Under the pieces are notes generated by a model. That model was not told the origin of the DNA, ran no database searches, and saw nothing but the letters and a program-made list of their open reading frames with translations. A DNA stretch of 27,580 bases from JOPF136 sp035517515. Its GTDB lineage: Bacteria > Acidobacteriota > Terriglobia > Acidiferrales > UBA7541. The translations under genes and the position numbers were made by a program. Where the stretch lies: positions 1 through 27,580 of the forward strand of contig DATIYQ010000113.1 in assembly GCA_035517515.1 (NCBI GenBank), in the 5' to 3' direction. Position 1 is the first letter of the stretch. Every line of letters begins with the position of its first letter. Shown in pieces: positions 1-8,274 of this stretch.

Positions 1-510
1 AAAGGCCAGCCGCAGCTGCATTCCGCTGCTGTAATGTTTCAGCGGCGTATCCAGAAACGTCTCGACTCCCGCGAACGCGACAATTTCGTCGAATTTCCGG
101 TCGATTTCGCGGCGTTTCATCCCCAGAATCGAGCCGGAGAAATAGACGTTTTCGCGGCCGGTGAGTTCAGGATGGAAGCCGGTGCCCACTTCGAGCAGGC
201 TGCCCACCCGCCCGCGGAGTTCCGAGTAGCCCTCGGTGGGCCGGGTGATGCCGGCCAGAATTTTCAGCAGCGTGGATTTGCCCGCGCCGTTGCGGCCGAT
301 GATGCCCAGAGTTTCGCCCTCGCGCACTTCGAAGGAAACGTTGCGCAGCGCCCAGAGCTGGCCCTCTCCGTTTGTGCGCCGCCCCGGTTTACGCCGGAAT
401 GCGGCGGTCACGGCGCGCGACAGCACATCGCGCAGGGCCACATAGCGCTCGCGTTCTCCCAGGCGGTAGCGTTTGCCCAGACCGTTCACGGCGATTGCGG
501 CGGCGCTCAT
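1..510 (-). CDS. ABC transporter ATP-binding protein, polysaccharide export (Wzt/TagH type), partial
   Basis: This is the N-terminal 170 residues of an ABC ATPase whose C-terminal part lies beyond the left edge. Walker A (GRNGAGKS) is at about residues 72-79, and the stretch ending HYSSGM at about 159-164 holds the signature region in the form typical of polysaccharide/teichoic-acid exporters. The 'TGRENVYFSG' segment also fits that subfamily. By family, it would hydrolyse ATP at the inner membrane to drive export of a lipid-linked glycan through the permease encoded immediately upstream, 24 nt away. The ATG at 508-510 is the natural start. Whether it carries the C-terminal carbohydrate-binding domain of true Wzt proteins cannot be seen here. 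Confidence 0.93.
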   Translation of the reverse strand, partial: MSAAAIAVNGLGKRYRLGERERYVALRDVLSRAVTAAFRRKPGRRTNGEGQLWALRNVSFEVREGETLGIIGRNGAGKSTLLKILAGITRPTEGYSELRGRVGSLLEVGTGFHPELTGRENVYFSGSILGMKRREIDRKFDEIVAFAGVETFLDTPLKHYSSGMQLRLAF

Positions 511-534
511 TCGAATGCCTGCTCCATTGCTGGA

Positions 535-1452
535 TCACACCACATCAGCAATCACGGACTCCATGCGGCGGAAATACCACAAGCCGGCAGCGAGCATCAG
601 CATCACTCCAAAGGTGGAGGCGCCCAGCAGCGCCAGGGTGGGAGGGCTCTGTCCGGTGACCGCCCAGCGGAAGCCGTCGATCACTCCGGCCATGGGGTTG
701 AGCCCGTAAAGCCACCGCCAGCTTGCCGGCACCAGGCTGGAGGGGTAAGCCACCGGCGATGCGAACATCCAAATCTGCGCCAGAAAGGGCACCACGTAAC
801 GCACATCGCGGTAGAGCGCATTCAGCGCGGCGAGCCACAGGCCGGCGGCAAACGCGGTGAGTGTGGCCAAGAGAAGGAACAAGGGCACAAAGGCCAGCCA
901 CGGTCCCGGGGTAACGCGGTAATACAACGCCATGCCCACCAGCAACACGAAGGCCACGGCAAAATCAATCAGCCCGGAAAACACCGCGGAAAGCGGAAGA
1001 ATGACGCGCGGGAAATATACCTTGGTGATGATCCGCTGGTTATCAACCACGCTTCCGGTGGCGCCGGTCAGCGCGGTGGAAAAATAAGTCCAGGGAAGAA
1101 GCGCGCAATAGAAGAACAACGGATAGGGCAACCCGCCGGAGGGGATCTTGGCCAGCCGTCCGAAAAACAGGCTGAAGACAATCATGGTGGCCACCGGCTG
1201 AAGGACCGCCCAACCCACTCCGATCACGGTCTGCTTGTAACGCACTTTGATCTCGCGCCACACGAAGAAGTAGAGCAGTTCGCGGTACGCGGAGAGTTCG
1301 CCCAGGTTCCAGTCGAACCACGGCCCCACCGGCTCATTGCGGTGCACCTCGAGCGTTGCGTCGGCGCGCGGCTGCCGAGAGGCCTCCCCGGGCTGTGCCG
1401 GGGCACACGGCGCGACCAGCGATTCTTCCAGGGGATTGGTCTTTGCGCTCAT
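535..1452 (-). CDS. ABC-2 type permease, polysaccharide export (Wzm/TagG type)
   Basis: This protein of about 305 residues has a soluble N-terminal tail of some 60 residues, then the 'YFFVWREIKVRYKQT' motif that precedes the first membrane helix in Wzm/TagG permeases, followed by about six hydrophobic segments. It would form the inner-membrane channel for glycan export with the downstream ATPase (start 510). Two starts are adjacent, GTG at 1455 and ATG at 1452; I prefer the ATG, and the difference is one residue. It begins 16 nt after the NusG-like gene ends, so the two are probably co-transcribed. The function is secure at family level; the exported polymer is unknown. Confidence 0.93.
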   Translation of the reverse strand: MSAKTNPLEESLVAPCAPAQPGEASRQPRADATLEVHRNEPVGPWFDWNLGELSAYRELLYFFVWREIKVRYKQTVIGVGWAVLQPVATMIVFSLFFGRLAKIPSGGLPYPLFFYCALLPWTYFSTALTGATGSVVDNQRIITKVYFPRVILPLSAVFSGLIDFAVAFVLLVGMALYYRVTPGPWLAFVPLFLLLATLTAFAAGLWLAALNALYRDVRYVVPFLAQIWMFASPVAYPSSLVPASWRWLYGLNPMAGVIDGFRWAVTGQSPPTLALLGASTFGVMLMLAAGLWYFRRMESVIADVV

Positions 1453-1468
1453 CACATACCTGAGGATG

Positions 1469-2044
1469 CTAGAGCGGAATCACTTCGTAACCGGCCAGTT
1501 CCACAGCAACGGCTTGCCGGATGGCGTCCACGGCGATCACCAGGCGGTCCTGCTTCCGGATACGCACCAGAATCCCTTCCATGCCGGCGAGAGCCCCGGT
1601 GGCCACTTTCACCCGCTGGCCTACACGCAGGTAGCGGTGCGGATAGAGCGAGGCGCGCTCTTCTGCGAGCCGCCGCAACATCTCAATCTGTTCCGCCGGC
1701 ACGACGGAATATTCTGAGCCGAAGCCGACGATGCGCACCACCCCGGTAGTGCGCAGCACCGCAATGCGCTCGAACGAATCGGGCTCGAACTGGGCGAACA
1801 AGTAGCCACGGAACAGCGGCACTTCCACTTTTTGAAACCGGTCCTGCCACCGGTGCACCTCCTGGCGCAGGGGCAGAAAAACCGGGACGCGCTTGCGCTC
1901 CAATTGGTCGGCCACTTGTTTCTCAAACCGCGAGCGGATGTAGATCGCATACCAAGGCTGGGCCAAGCCAGCGTGGGCTGCCGGCAGCGGGGTGAAGTGC
2001 GGCCCGGCGACATTCTGCAGGTTGATGAGTTCGATTGAAGACAA
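1469..2044 (-). CDS. NusG-like transcription antiterminator (UpxY family)
   Basis: This 191-residue protein has an NGN domain at about residues 28-125 (starting 'QPWYAIYIRSRFEKQVADQL' and including 'PLFRGYLFAQF') and a C-terminal KOW domain ('GQRVKVATGALAGMEGILVR'). UpxY/RfaH-type specialised NusG paralogues bind RNA polymerase and let it read through long polysaccharide operons. The start is TTG (2042-2044) preceded by a G-rich Shine-Dalgarno region; no nearby in-frame ATG exists. Such genes usually sit first in the operon they control, but this one lies sixth among the minus-strand export genes, between the ligase and the permease. A hairpin precedes it in the 57-nt gap. General NusG is less likely given the context and the divergent N-terminus. 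Confidence 0.88.
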   Translation of the reverse strand: MSSIELINLQNVAGPHFTPLPAAHAGLAQPWYAIYIRSRFEKQVADQLERKRVPVFLPLRQEVHRWQDRFQKVEVPLFRGYLFAQFEPDSFERIAVLRTTGVVRIVGFGSEYSVVPAEQIEMLRRLAEERASLYPHRYLRVGQRVKVATGALAGMEGILVRIRKQDRLVIAVDAIRQAVAVELAGYEVIPL

Positions 2045-2058
2045 AGCTCCGCCCCCTC

Positions 2059-2084
2059 GGTTACAGACCAGAAATCCCGTAACC
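2059..2084 (-). promoter_or_regulatory. Hairpin before the NusG-like gene
   Basis: In the 57-nt gap between the ligase stop and the NusG-like TTG start, GGTTAC and GTAACC form an inverted repeat. On the transcribed strand the stem extends to 8 pairs (one G-U) around a 10-nt loop. It ends about 14 nt before the start codon. No U-run follows, so it does not look like a simple terminator. It may be an RNA target or modulator for the antiterminator gene; that role is inference. Confidence 0.4.
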
Positions 2085-2101
2085 CTCAGCGCAACAATAA
2101 C

Positions 2102-3406
2102 TTAGACCTCGTCCCAGCCCTTTACGGAAACAATGGCGGCAAGGACGGCGAAACTCGAAGCGTTGGCTGGAATATGAAAGTTAAAATCCAACCAGCCATG
2201 CACCATGAATCCGATACAACCGGCAGCCATCGCCGCCAGCAGCGCACCGGTGGCTGTGCCACTGGTGCGGGCCAAATTGCGTATGGTTTCGCGCGCGCCG
2301 GCACCCAGCAGCCACAGCGCCAGCACCGCGCCGATCAGGCCGGTTTCTGCAACAAACTGGAGAAAGTCGTTGTGCGCCTGCGTCCAGATGAGGTCGGTCG
2401 AGAAACTGCGCACCGCCGGGAATCGAGTGGAGAAGGAATCCAAACCACTGCCGAGGACGGGAGTCTGGCGGATGAGCGTGACGGTGTCCTTCCACGCCGC
2501 AAATCGGTAAGCGGCTGCATCCTCCTGCTGGTAGAGATGCGGGCGCAACACGGCCTCGTAGCGTTGCAGCAGTTCGCCACGTTCGAGGGCGAGCACGGCA
2601 GAGCCGGTGAATAGCATGGCGGCCAGCAGCCACACCACGGCGCGTTTTCCGGCGCGCTGAGCGGCAATCAGCAGGGCGAAGGCCACTACGGCCGCCACCA
2701 GCGAAAGGACCCCGCCGCGAGAGCCGGAGAGCACCACTGCGCCGCCCATCACCAGGGCGAGCACCGCCCAGAACCAGCGCTGGGCCAGGTGATGTTGCGG
2801 CAGCAGGGCCATTCCCAGAGCCAGGGGACACCACAGCTCCATCAACCCCGCAAAGTGGTTTCGGTTCACATAGGGGCCGAACATGCGACCGCCGCTTTCC
2901 AGCGTCCACACCCAATAGAGCCGCCCCTCCGCGGTCAGGTACTGCGCGATTCCCATGCCCGCGACCAGAAAACCGGCCACAGCCAGCACGGCGCAAAAGA
3001 TCCTCAGATTTTCAGGAGTCTCCACGCAGCCGGCGGCGGCGATGGCCAAGGCGATATAGCCGAGCCAGCGGAGCCATTCGATCTCGGTGGAGACAGGAAC
3101 CGGTGACAGCCCGGCCGTCCAGTGCACGGCGGTGTAGCCGAGGAGCAGCACGGCAGGCAGGAACATGGGGTGGGTGTTGACCGGCAGCCGCCCGCCCAAA
3201 ACGTTCGAGAGCAGCCAGCCGAGAAACAAGCACCAGGAGGCAGCCGCCAGAACAAGCGCAGCCTCCCGGGAAGTGGCCCCAAACGCCAGCGGAGCTGCGA
3301 TGAGCACGGTGGAGACTCCGCCAAGAAGCAGGCGCCCGCCGCGCACCGCTTCGGCGGCATCTTCTTGAACCGGCCAGGCCTCGGCGCGAGTGATGAGCAC
3401 GCTCAC
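2102..3406 (-). CDS. O-antigen ligase/polymerase-like membrane protein (Wzy_C/WaaL family)
   Basis: This 434-residue polytopic inner-membrane protein has about 10-12 hydrophobic segments. Family landmarks are 'GPYVNRNHFAGLMELWCPL' before a helix, 'LSGSRGGVLSL', and the large periplasmic loop ending 'TQAHNDFLQFVAETGLIGA', the usual 'HN..L....E.G' signature of O-antigen ligases/polymerases. It would join or polymerise undecaprenyl-linked glycans on the periplasmic face. The GTG start (3404-3406) overlaps the stop of the TPR gene by 4 nt (GTGA), which supports this start and translational coupling. Ligase and polymerase cannot be separated by sequence; the cluster context favours glycan polymerisation for an exopolysaccharide. 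Confidence 0.9.
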   Translation of the reverse strand: MSVLITRAEAWPVQEDAAEAVRGGRLLLGGVSTVLIAAPLAFGATSREAALVLAAASWCLFLGWLLSNVLGGRLPVNTHPMFLPAVLLLGYTAVHWTAGLSPVPVSTEIEWLRWLGYIALAIAAAGCVETPENLRIFCAVLAVAGFLVAGMGIAQYLTAEGRLYWVWTLESGGRMFGPYVNRNHFAGLMELWCPLALGMALLPQHHLAQRWFWAVLALVMGGAVVLSGSRGGVLSLVAAVVAFALLIAAQRAGKRAVVWLLAAMLFTGSAVLALERGELLQRYEAVLRPHLYQQEDAAAYRFAAWKDTVTLIRQTPVLGSGLDSFSTRFPAVRSFSTDLIWTQAHNDFLQFVAETGLIGAVLALWLLGAGARETIRNLARTSGTATGALLAAMAAGCIGFMVHGWLDFNFHIPANASSFAVLAAIVSVKGWDEV

Positions 3407-4728
3407 CGCGCCATCCCCTCATGAGCCGCGTGGCCCCGCACGGACGCGGATTCCGGCGGGGGATTCAGCCGCTGCCACTGCACTTCCGCCAGGCAAATCT
3501 GCCCGCTCACCGGAGTGTCGGCGGCGCCGGTTCCCGGCCGGGAGAGCGTAATCTGGGCGATGCGCGTCTGCGCGCCCGGCACATACTCCGTGGAGACCGC
3601 CTCCCATCCCGAACTGCCTACCATCGGATCAGTGGTGGCCGGCTGTACACCGGAGGCGCGAAACCCGGAGACGGAGAGATAGGCGCCTGCGGAGGTCACC
3701 ACGTGCCGCACCCGCATCTTCGCCGAGAGCAAATAGTGTTGGCCCGGAGTTACCGGGACGGCATGAGAGACGTGGCCGAAGTCCGCACGCGCATTCGCGG
3801 AGAAATCGACGCACAAACAGGGCTGGCCAGGCTGGGGGCCCTCATCGCTCACCCAAACAGAGGTTTCCTCGAGCGGCAGAACTTTCCAATCGAAACCGAA
3901 TCCCAGCATGGGCGTGCGGAAAGAGCCGTTGTAGAGCGGCTCCGCCAGCGCCTCCGCGTCCGCGGCAATCCAGCCGCGGCGGATGGAGTCCGTCCATACG
4001 CGCTCGGCCAGCGGGCCCTCGCCTTGCCAGATCAGCGAATCGAGAAAATAACGGAGTGAGGAAGCGGAAGGCGGTTGCCCCGTGGCCATGACTTTGTTCC
4101 ACGCGGCCTGCTCGCCCGGCAAGTCGCTGCGATTGGCGACGTAAGCGGTGGCCACATCCATGGCGCCCTGGTCGGCGGGGAGCACGCCCTCAATCATGGA
4201 CGGCGCGTCGGCCACCGAGCCCAACTGAGAGAGCACACGCGCTGCATAGGGAGGCGCAGCCTCCAACAGGGCATGCGCGAACTGCATGGCCTGTTCCGGA
4301 TGATCGTCGCGGAGCGCGAAGTTCATGGATTCCCAAAGAATTTCCGGAGTGCGCGGTTCGGCGGCGCGCGCCCGGGTGAGGGCGCTGCCTGCGGCCGAAG
4401 TGTCGCCCTGGCCTTCCCGGGCCAGGGCCAGATCCACCCAGTAGGCGCCGACCGCAGGATTGAGCGACGCGGCTTCTTGCAGCGCGGTGACTGCAGCGGG
4501 CGTATTCCCGCCCTCTGAGAAAAGCTCCGCGCGGCCCAGGCGCCAGTGCAGATCGGCGTTCCGGGGTTCGAGGCGCACGGCCTGTTGCAAGCTGCTGATG
4601 CTTCCCTCCCGGGCCAGGCGGTCGGCCTGCGCGTGCCGCCACAGATCCATCGAAAGTGGGGCGGTGATGGCCACGGCCACGGCCGCGACGAGAATGCGGC
4701 CAGGCCAGCGTTCGAGGACTAGCTCCAT
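3403..4728 (-). CDS. Membrane-anchored TPR protein with C-terminal beta-rich (possible carbohydrate-binding) domain
   Basis: This 441-residue protein begins with a short cytoplasmic tail and one hydrophobic segment at about residues 10-27, then helical tetratricopeptide-like repeats ('AVRLEPRNADLHWRLGRAEL', 'AASLNPAVGAYWVDLALARE', spaced about 34-36 residues). The last ~160 residues are rich in beta-type sequence ('VTPGQHYLLSAKMRV', 'AYLSVSGFR', 'ICLAEVQWQRL'), resembling a jelly-roll or carbohydrate-binding module, though I cannot assign a family. TPR proteins in polysaccharide clusters often scaffold the polymerase and export proteins. The 4-nt overlap with the ligase gene fits such a partnership. 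The fold and role of the C-terminal domain are inference. Confidence 0.82.
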   Translation of the reverse strand: MELVLERWPGRILVAAVAVAITAPLSMDLWRHAQADRLAREGSISSLQQAVRLEPRNADLHWRLGRAELFSEGGNTPAAVTALQEAASLNPAVGAYWVDLALAREGQGDTSAAGSALTRARAAEPRTPEILWESMNFALRDDHPEQAMQFAHALLEAAPPYAARVLSQLGSVADAPSMIEGVLPADQGAMDVATAYVANRSDLPGEQAAWNKVMATGQPPSASSLRYFLDSLIWQGEGPLAERVWTDSIRRGWIAADAEALAEPLYNGSFRTPMLGFGFDWKVLPLEETSVWVSDEGPQPGQPCLCVDFSANARADFGHVSHAVPVTPGQHYLLSAKMRVRHVVTSAGAYLSVSGFRASGVQPATTDPMVGSSGWEAVSTEYVPGAQTRIAQITLSRPGTGAADTPVSGQICLAEVQWQRLNPPPESASVRGHAAHEGMAR

Positions 4729-4794
4729 GGCGCTCCGACGCGTGGCCGGAGGAGTCCGAAGCGCGCGCCCTCGAAGCCCCAGGCCCTCCGCAGA

Positions 4795-7140
4795 TCAGGA
4801 GCGCGCCCGGGCCTCTCCGCGGACTTCGCCGTCCTCCTGCCCGTAGCCATACCCCTCCCCATTCAACAGGTGACGATAGTAATCGCCATAGTAGTTACTG
4901 TAATAGTATTTATAGTCCACGGACCGCACGTCCACGTTGTTCAGCACGACGCCGAGCAGGCGCGCGTTCACGCTGCTCATCAGCTTAGTGGTGTGGCGGA
5001 GCGTCTCCCGGGTGGTCACACCCCCGTGCACCACCAGCATCACGCCGTCGGCATGCGCGGCCAGGATCAGGCTGTCGGCCACGGTGATGGTGGGAGGGGA
5101 ATCGAGGACGATGAAGTCAAAGTGGCGGCGCAATTCAGCAAACAACACTTCCAAGGGTTCGGAGCTGAGCAATTCGGCCGGATTGGGCGGCGTAGGCCCG
5201 GAGGTGATCACAAACAAATTGGGCACCTGGCGCACCGGACGGGCCAGATCCTCGGCATTCGCCTTGCTGGTCAGAAAAGTGCTCAGTCCGCGATCGTTGC
5301 CCATCTGGAAGGAGCGGTGAATCCGGGGCCGGCGCAAATCGGTGTCAATCAGCACCACGCGGTCGCCGCGTTGCGCCAGGGTGATGGCCAGATTCAGCGC
5401 CGTGGTGGTCTTGCCTTCGCGCGGCTGCCCGCTGGAGATCAGAATCAATTGCGGCGCGTGACGCGACGTGGAAAGAAGGATCGACGTGCGCAGCGCCCGA
5501 TAGGCCTCCGAGACCACGGATTGCGGCTGGGCGACGGTGGCCAGTTCCGAGGTCGCCGCACTGGCGGCGGCCGGGCGGGGCAGCGGCTTTCGCCGCGGAT
5601 ACGCCGCCACACTGGACACCGCGGGGATGATCCCCAAAACCGGCTGATTCACCAGTTGTTCGACGTCCTCCGGGATCTTCACGGAATTGTCCAGATACTC
5701 GTTGAAGAGCGCCAGGGCGCAGCCCAGCGCCAGACCCACAATCAAGCTCAGCATCAGGTTCAGGGATTTGCGCGGGCGCACCGGGGCAATCGGCGGGCGC
5801 GCGCGATCCACCACGTGGATGTTGCTGGAGCGGAGGCCGGAGGAGATGCCCGCTTCTTTCAGGCGCTGCAGCAGCCCTTCGTAGAGCTGCTGGTTGGTCT
5901 CATAATCCCGGCGCAGCAGGCTGTACTCCACCAGCTTGGAGTTGAGGGTGTTGGCCTCACTCTTCTGCTGGTCAAACGCTTTGCGCAATAATTGCTCGCG
6001 GCTCAACGCGGCCTGGTAGTCGCTCTGAATGCGCGCCGATACAATCTGCTTCTGGGCGTCGAGCTGGGCGTCAATTTCCTGCAACTGGCGCTCGGTCTGC
6101 AACACTTTGGGGTGCTTCGGCCCCAGAGTGCCGCGCTCTTCCGCCAGCTGACTGGCGGCCTGGGAGCGCTGCTGCTGCAGTTGCTGGATCATGGGGTTTT
6201 GCATCACCGCGGCCAGTTCGTCCGGGCGGTGCGTCTCCACCATCTGGTACTGGGATTCCTTGGCCATGCGGTCCGCTTCGGCCTCGGTCAGGCTTTTATT
6301 CAGGTCTCCCAGCTTGCTCACCGTGACGTTTTGCCCCTGATCCAGGGCAAAAATCTGGTTGTCCCGCTCGTACTTGACCAAGGCCTCGTGCGACTGCTCC
6401 ATTTTTACTTTCAGCTCGCGGAGCTGGTTGGCCATCCAATCCGAGGCCTGCATCGCGGATTCATACTTCTTGCGGAAGTTATTCTCCACGTAGAGGTCCG
6501 ACAGGGTGTTCACCGCATCCGCGGCCTGTTTGGGCGCGGTACTCTCGAATTTCACTTCCACCAGCCGGCTGTTTCGCACCATGCCCACGGTCAGATGGCG
6601 GTGGAAGCCCTCAATCAACCGCAACTCCTCGGTGGAGGTGAAGGGCGCGTTGGCGTTGCTGCCGGCCGGGCGCACCGCAAACTGCGGATCATCATAGAGG
6701 CGCAGCGCCCGCACGGTCTGCATCGCCAGGTCGTCGCTCTGCAGGATGCGCACCTGGGTCTGGATATAGTCGTCGGTGGAGGGCATCTGCATGAACAGTT
6801 CGCGCAGATTGCTCAAATCAGGTGTTTCTCCGTTGATTTCAATGCGCGCCGCGGCTTCGTATACCGGCCGGATGCGGTAGGTGACCACGGCAACCACGGC
6901 GAACATGACCGCGACCACCGCAAGAATCATCAGGCGGTGTTTGTGCAGGATGCGCAGCAGCTCGCGCAACGGGAGGGCGGCGCTCAGGTGGTCCGGAACA
7001 ATGGCCAGGGAACTACCCCGCCAACCCACGGGCTCCGGTGCCAGGGCGCTTGGAGAGCGGCGGTCGAGCGCGCTGCCCGGCTTGCGCTCTCCTCCCTCTC
7101 CATTCATTTTTGCCGAACCATTCGGCCGTTGCGGGTCCAT
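4795..7140 (-). CDS. Polysaccharide co-polymerase fused to bacterial tyrosine autokinase (Wzz-Wzc type)
   Basis: This 781-residue fusion has an N-terminal Wzz domain with transmembrane helices at about residues 70-88 and 461-480 enclosing a long coiled-coil-rich periplasmic region (about 230-430). The cytoplasmic BY-kinase domain carries Walker A (GQPREGKTTT, about 571-580), Walker A' (VVLIDTDLRRP, about 595-605) and Walker B (FIVLDSPP, about 676-683). The tail holds a dense tyrosine cluster (about ten Tyr between 743 and 766), the usual autophosphorylation site. It controls polymer length and coordinates export with the Wza-type protein encoded just upstream. All key motifs are intact. The N-terminal ~55 residues are polar and may be cytoplasmic; an internal ATG at residue 12 is an alternative start. 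Confidence 0.96.
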   Translation of the reverse strand: MDPQRPNGSAKMNGEGGERKPGSALDRRSPSALAPEPVGWRGSSLAIVPDHLSAALPLRELLRILHKHRLMILAVVAVMFAVVAVVTYRIRPVYEAAARIEINGETPDLSNLRELFMQMPSTDDYIQTQVRILQSDDLAMQTVRALRLYDDPQFAVRPAGSNANAPFTSTEELRLIEGFHRHLTVGMVRNSRLVEVKFESTAPKQAADAVNTLSDLYVENNFRKKYESAMQASDWMANQLRELKVKMEQSHEALVKYERDNQIFALDQGQNVTVSKLGDLNKSLTEAEADRMAKESQYQMVETHRPDELAAVMQNPMIQQLQQQRSQAASQLAEERGTLGPKHPKVLQTERQLQEIDAQLDAQKQIVSARIQSDYQAALSREQLLRKAFDQQKSEANTLNSKLVEYSLLRRDYETNQQLYEGLLQRLKEAGISSGLRSSNIHVVDRARPPIAPVRPRKSLNLMLSLIVGLALGCALALFNEYLDNSVKIPEDVEQLVNQPVLGIIPAVSSVAAYPRRKPLPRPAAASAATSELATVAQPQSVVSEAYRALRTSILLSTSRHAPQLILISSGQPREGKTTTALNLAITLAQRGDRVVLIDTDLRRPRIHRSFQMGNDRGLSTFLTSKANAEDLARPVRQVPNLFVITSGPTPPNPAELLSSEPLEVLFAELRRHFDFIVLDSPPTITVADSLILAAHADGVMLVVHGGVTTRETLRHTTKLMSSVNARLLGVVLNNVDVRSVDYKYYYSNYYGDYYRHLLNGEGYGYGQEDGEVRGEARARS

Positions 7141-7156
7141 CCCCCACGCTCCCCTA

Positions 7157-7177
7157 CGGTCCCGTTTCGCGGGACCG
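7157..7177 (-). promoter_or_regulatory. Perfect hairpin between wza-type and wzc-type genes
   Basis: The 57-nt intercistronic gap contains 8-nt arms CGGTCCCG and CGGGACCG around a 5-nt loop, all perfectly paired. It ends about 16 nt before the kinase ATG, with a GGGGAG Shine-Dalgarno between. No U-run follows on the transcribed strand. It may set relative expression of the two genes by mRNA processing or partial attenuation; this is inference. Confidence 0.5.
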
Positions 7178-7197
7178 CCTTCTTCGCCGGCTGGTGG

Positions 7198-8274
7198 CTA
7201 GGGCACCGAGGCCAGAATTGCGGCGCTGGTTGCAATCTGCAGTGCGGCATCAAGGCCGCGAGAAAACGCGCGTTTGGCCGCGCTATCGGGTACGTAAAGA
7301 ACGTCGTTGGCACGCACCACGATGTTGGGCTCCTGCTGGGTCCGGATCTTCTTTAAATCCAAGGGGATCTGCTCCACCTCATTCGAGGAGTCCTTCTTCC
7401 GGAGCAGAATCGTTTGGGAAAGCTTGGCCGTGCGCGTCGTGTCTGAAGCAAGCGCCAAAACGTTGAGCACGGTGATCTGTTCCGCATCCGAAGGCATCAC
7501 GTACCGGCCAGGACGGTTGACCGCCCCGAGCACGTAGACCGCTCCTGCAGGGGGAACATTGACGATGTCCCCTCCCCTCACCGGCACATTCGCGCTCTCC
7601 AAGCCAACCCTCAGATCGGTCACGCGGATTTCTGTAACTTGTTGTTTCCCGGAGGCTTCTTCGTGGATTACCTGTACGGCCGTGCCCGCCCCCTCGGCGA
7701 TGCCTCCGGCCATGCTGAGCAGCCGCAGCAAGCGCACGGAGCCGCTCACCTGGAAGACCCCGGGCTGGTGAACTGCCCCAGAGACGGTCACCGGCTTGCT
7801 TTCCAATTCCCTCAATGTGATGGTGATGTTCGGGTCGTTCAGAATCCCGCTCTCCTGGTACTTTTTCTTCAGCAGGGTTTCCGCCTGGGTGAGACTCAGG
7901 CCGGCAACGTGGAGGTGTTCCGCCAGCAGCGGTAAGCCAATGGTCCCATCCGAGGCCACGCGGACGTCACGCGAAAGGTCCGCAGACTCGAGGACGGAGA
8001 TGGAGAGCAGGTCATCCGGCCCGATCAGGTATTCCCCCATGGGGTCCCCTGGGGCAGAGGAGAGGATCGTGGCCGTCTGGCCCCCCCGAGGGCTCGAGGC
8101 CACTGTGCCACTGGTGCCAGCCGAGGCGTTCTGCTGGGCGCCGGCCGGCCGGGCCGCGCCGAGACACACCAGGAGCCCAGCAAGGAGGCCAAGCACAGGT
8201 CGCCCCGCGCGGCGCCAAGAACGACACACTTGCCGAGAAAAAACGCGGCCGAGAACGTACACGAGTCGCGTCAA
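7198..8274 (-). CDS. Polysaccharide export outer-membrane protein (Wza type, SLBB domains)
   Basis: This 358-residue protein has a hydrophobic signal segment at about residues 24-42 and a likely signal peptidase I site after 'RPAGA' (residue 46). A Poly_export domain follows (about 80-155, 'YLIGPDDLLSISVLES') and then two SLBB-type domains (about 160-245 and 246-330, 'VSGAVHQPGVFQV' and 'VLGAVNRPGRYVM'). By family it forms the outer-membrane channel through which the polymer leaves the cell, working with the tyrosine-kinase co-polymerase 57 nt downstream. No convincing lipobox is seen, unlike classical Wza. The TTG start (8272-8274) is preceded by GAGGGA at short spacing; GTG codons at 8262 or 8229 are alternatives. 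Confidence 0.92.
   Translation of the reverse strand: MTRLVYVLGRVFSRQVCRSWRRAGRPVLGLLAGLLVCLGAARPAGAQQNASAGTSGTVASSPRGGQTATILSSAPGDPMGEYLIGPDDLLSISVLESADLSRDVRVASDGTIGLPLLAEHLHVAGLSLTQAETLLKKKYQESGILNDPNITITLRELESKPVTVSGAVHQPGVFQVSGSVRLLRLLSMAGGIAEGAGTAVQVIHEEASGKQQVTEIRVTDLRVGLESANVPVRGGDIVNVPPAGAVYVLGAVNRPGRYVMPSDAEQITVLNVLALASDTTRTAKLSQTILLRKKDSSNEVEQIPLDLKKIRTQQEPNIVVRANDVLYVPDSAAKRAFSRGLDAALQIATSAAILASVP

Noticed and set aside
34..1749. 571-codon open frame on the plus strand
   Set aside because: It lies opposite the ABC ATPase, permease and NusG-like genes, which have clear family motifs. Its protein is low-complexity and Gly/His/Gln/Arg-rich, as expected for an antisense shadow in GC-rich DNA.
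4870..7356. Two long plus-strand frames (373 and 454 codons) opposite the tyrosine-kinase gene
   Set aside because: They are antisense to an intact 781-residue kinase with all motifs. The predicted proteins are His/Gln/Gly-rich with no domain.
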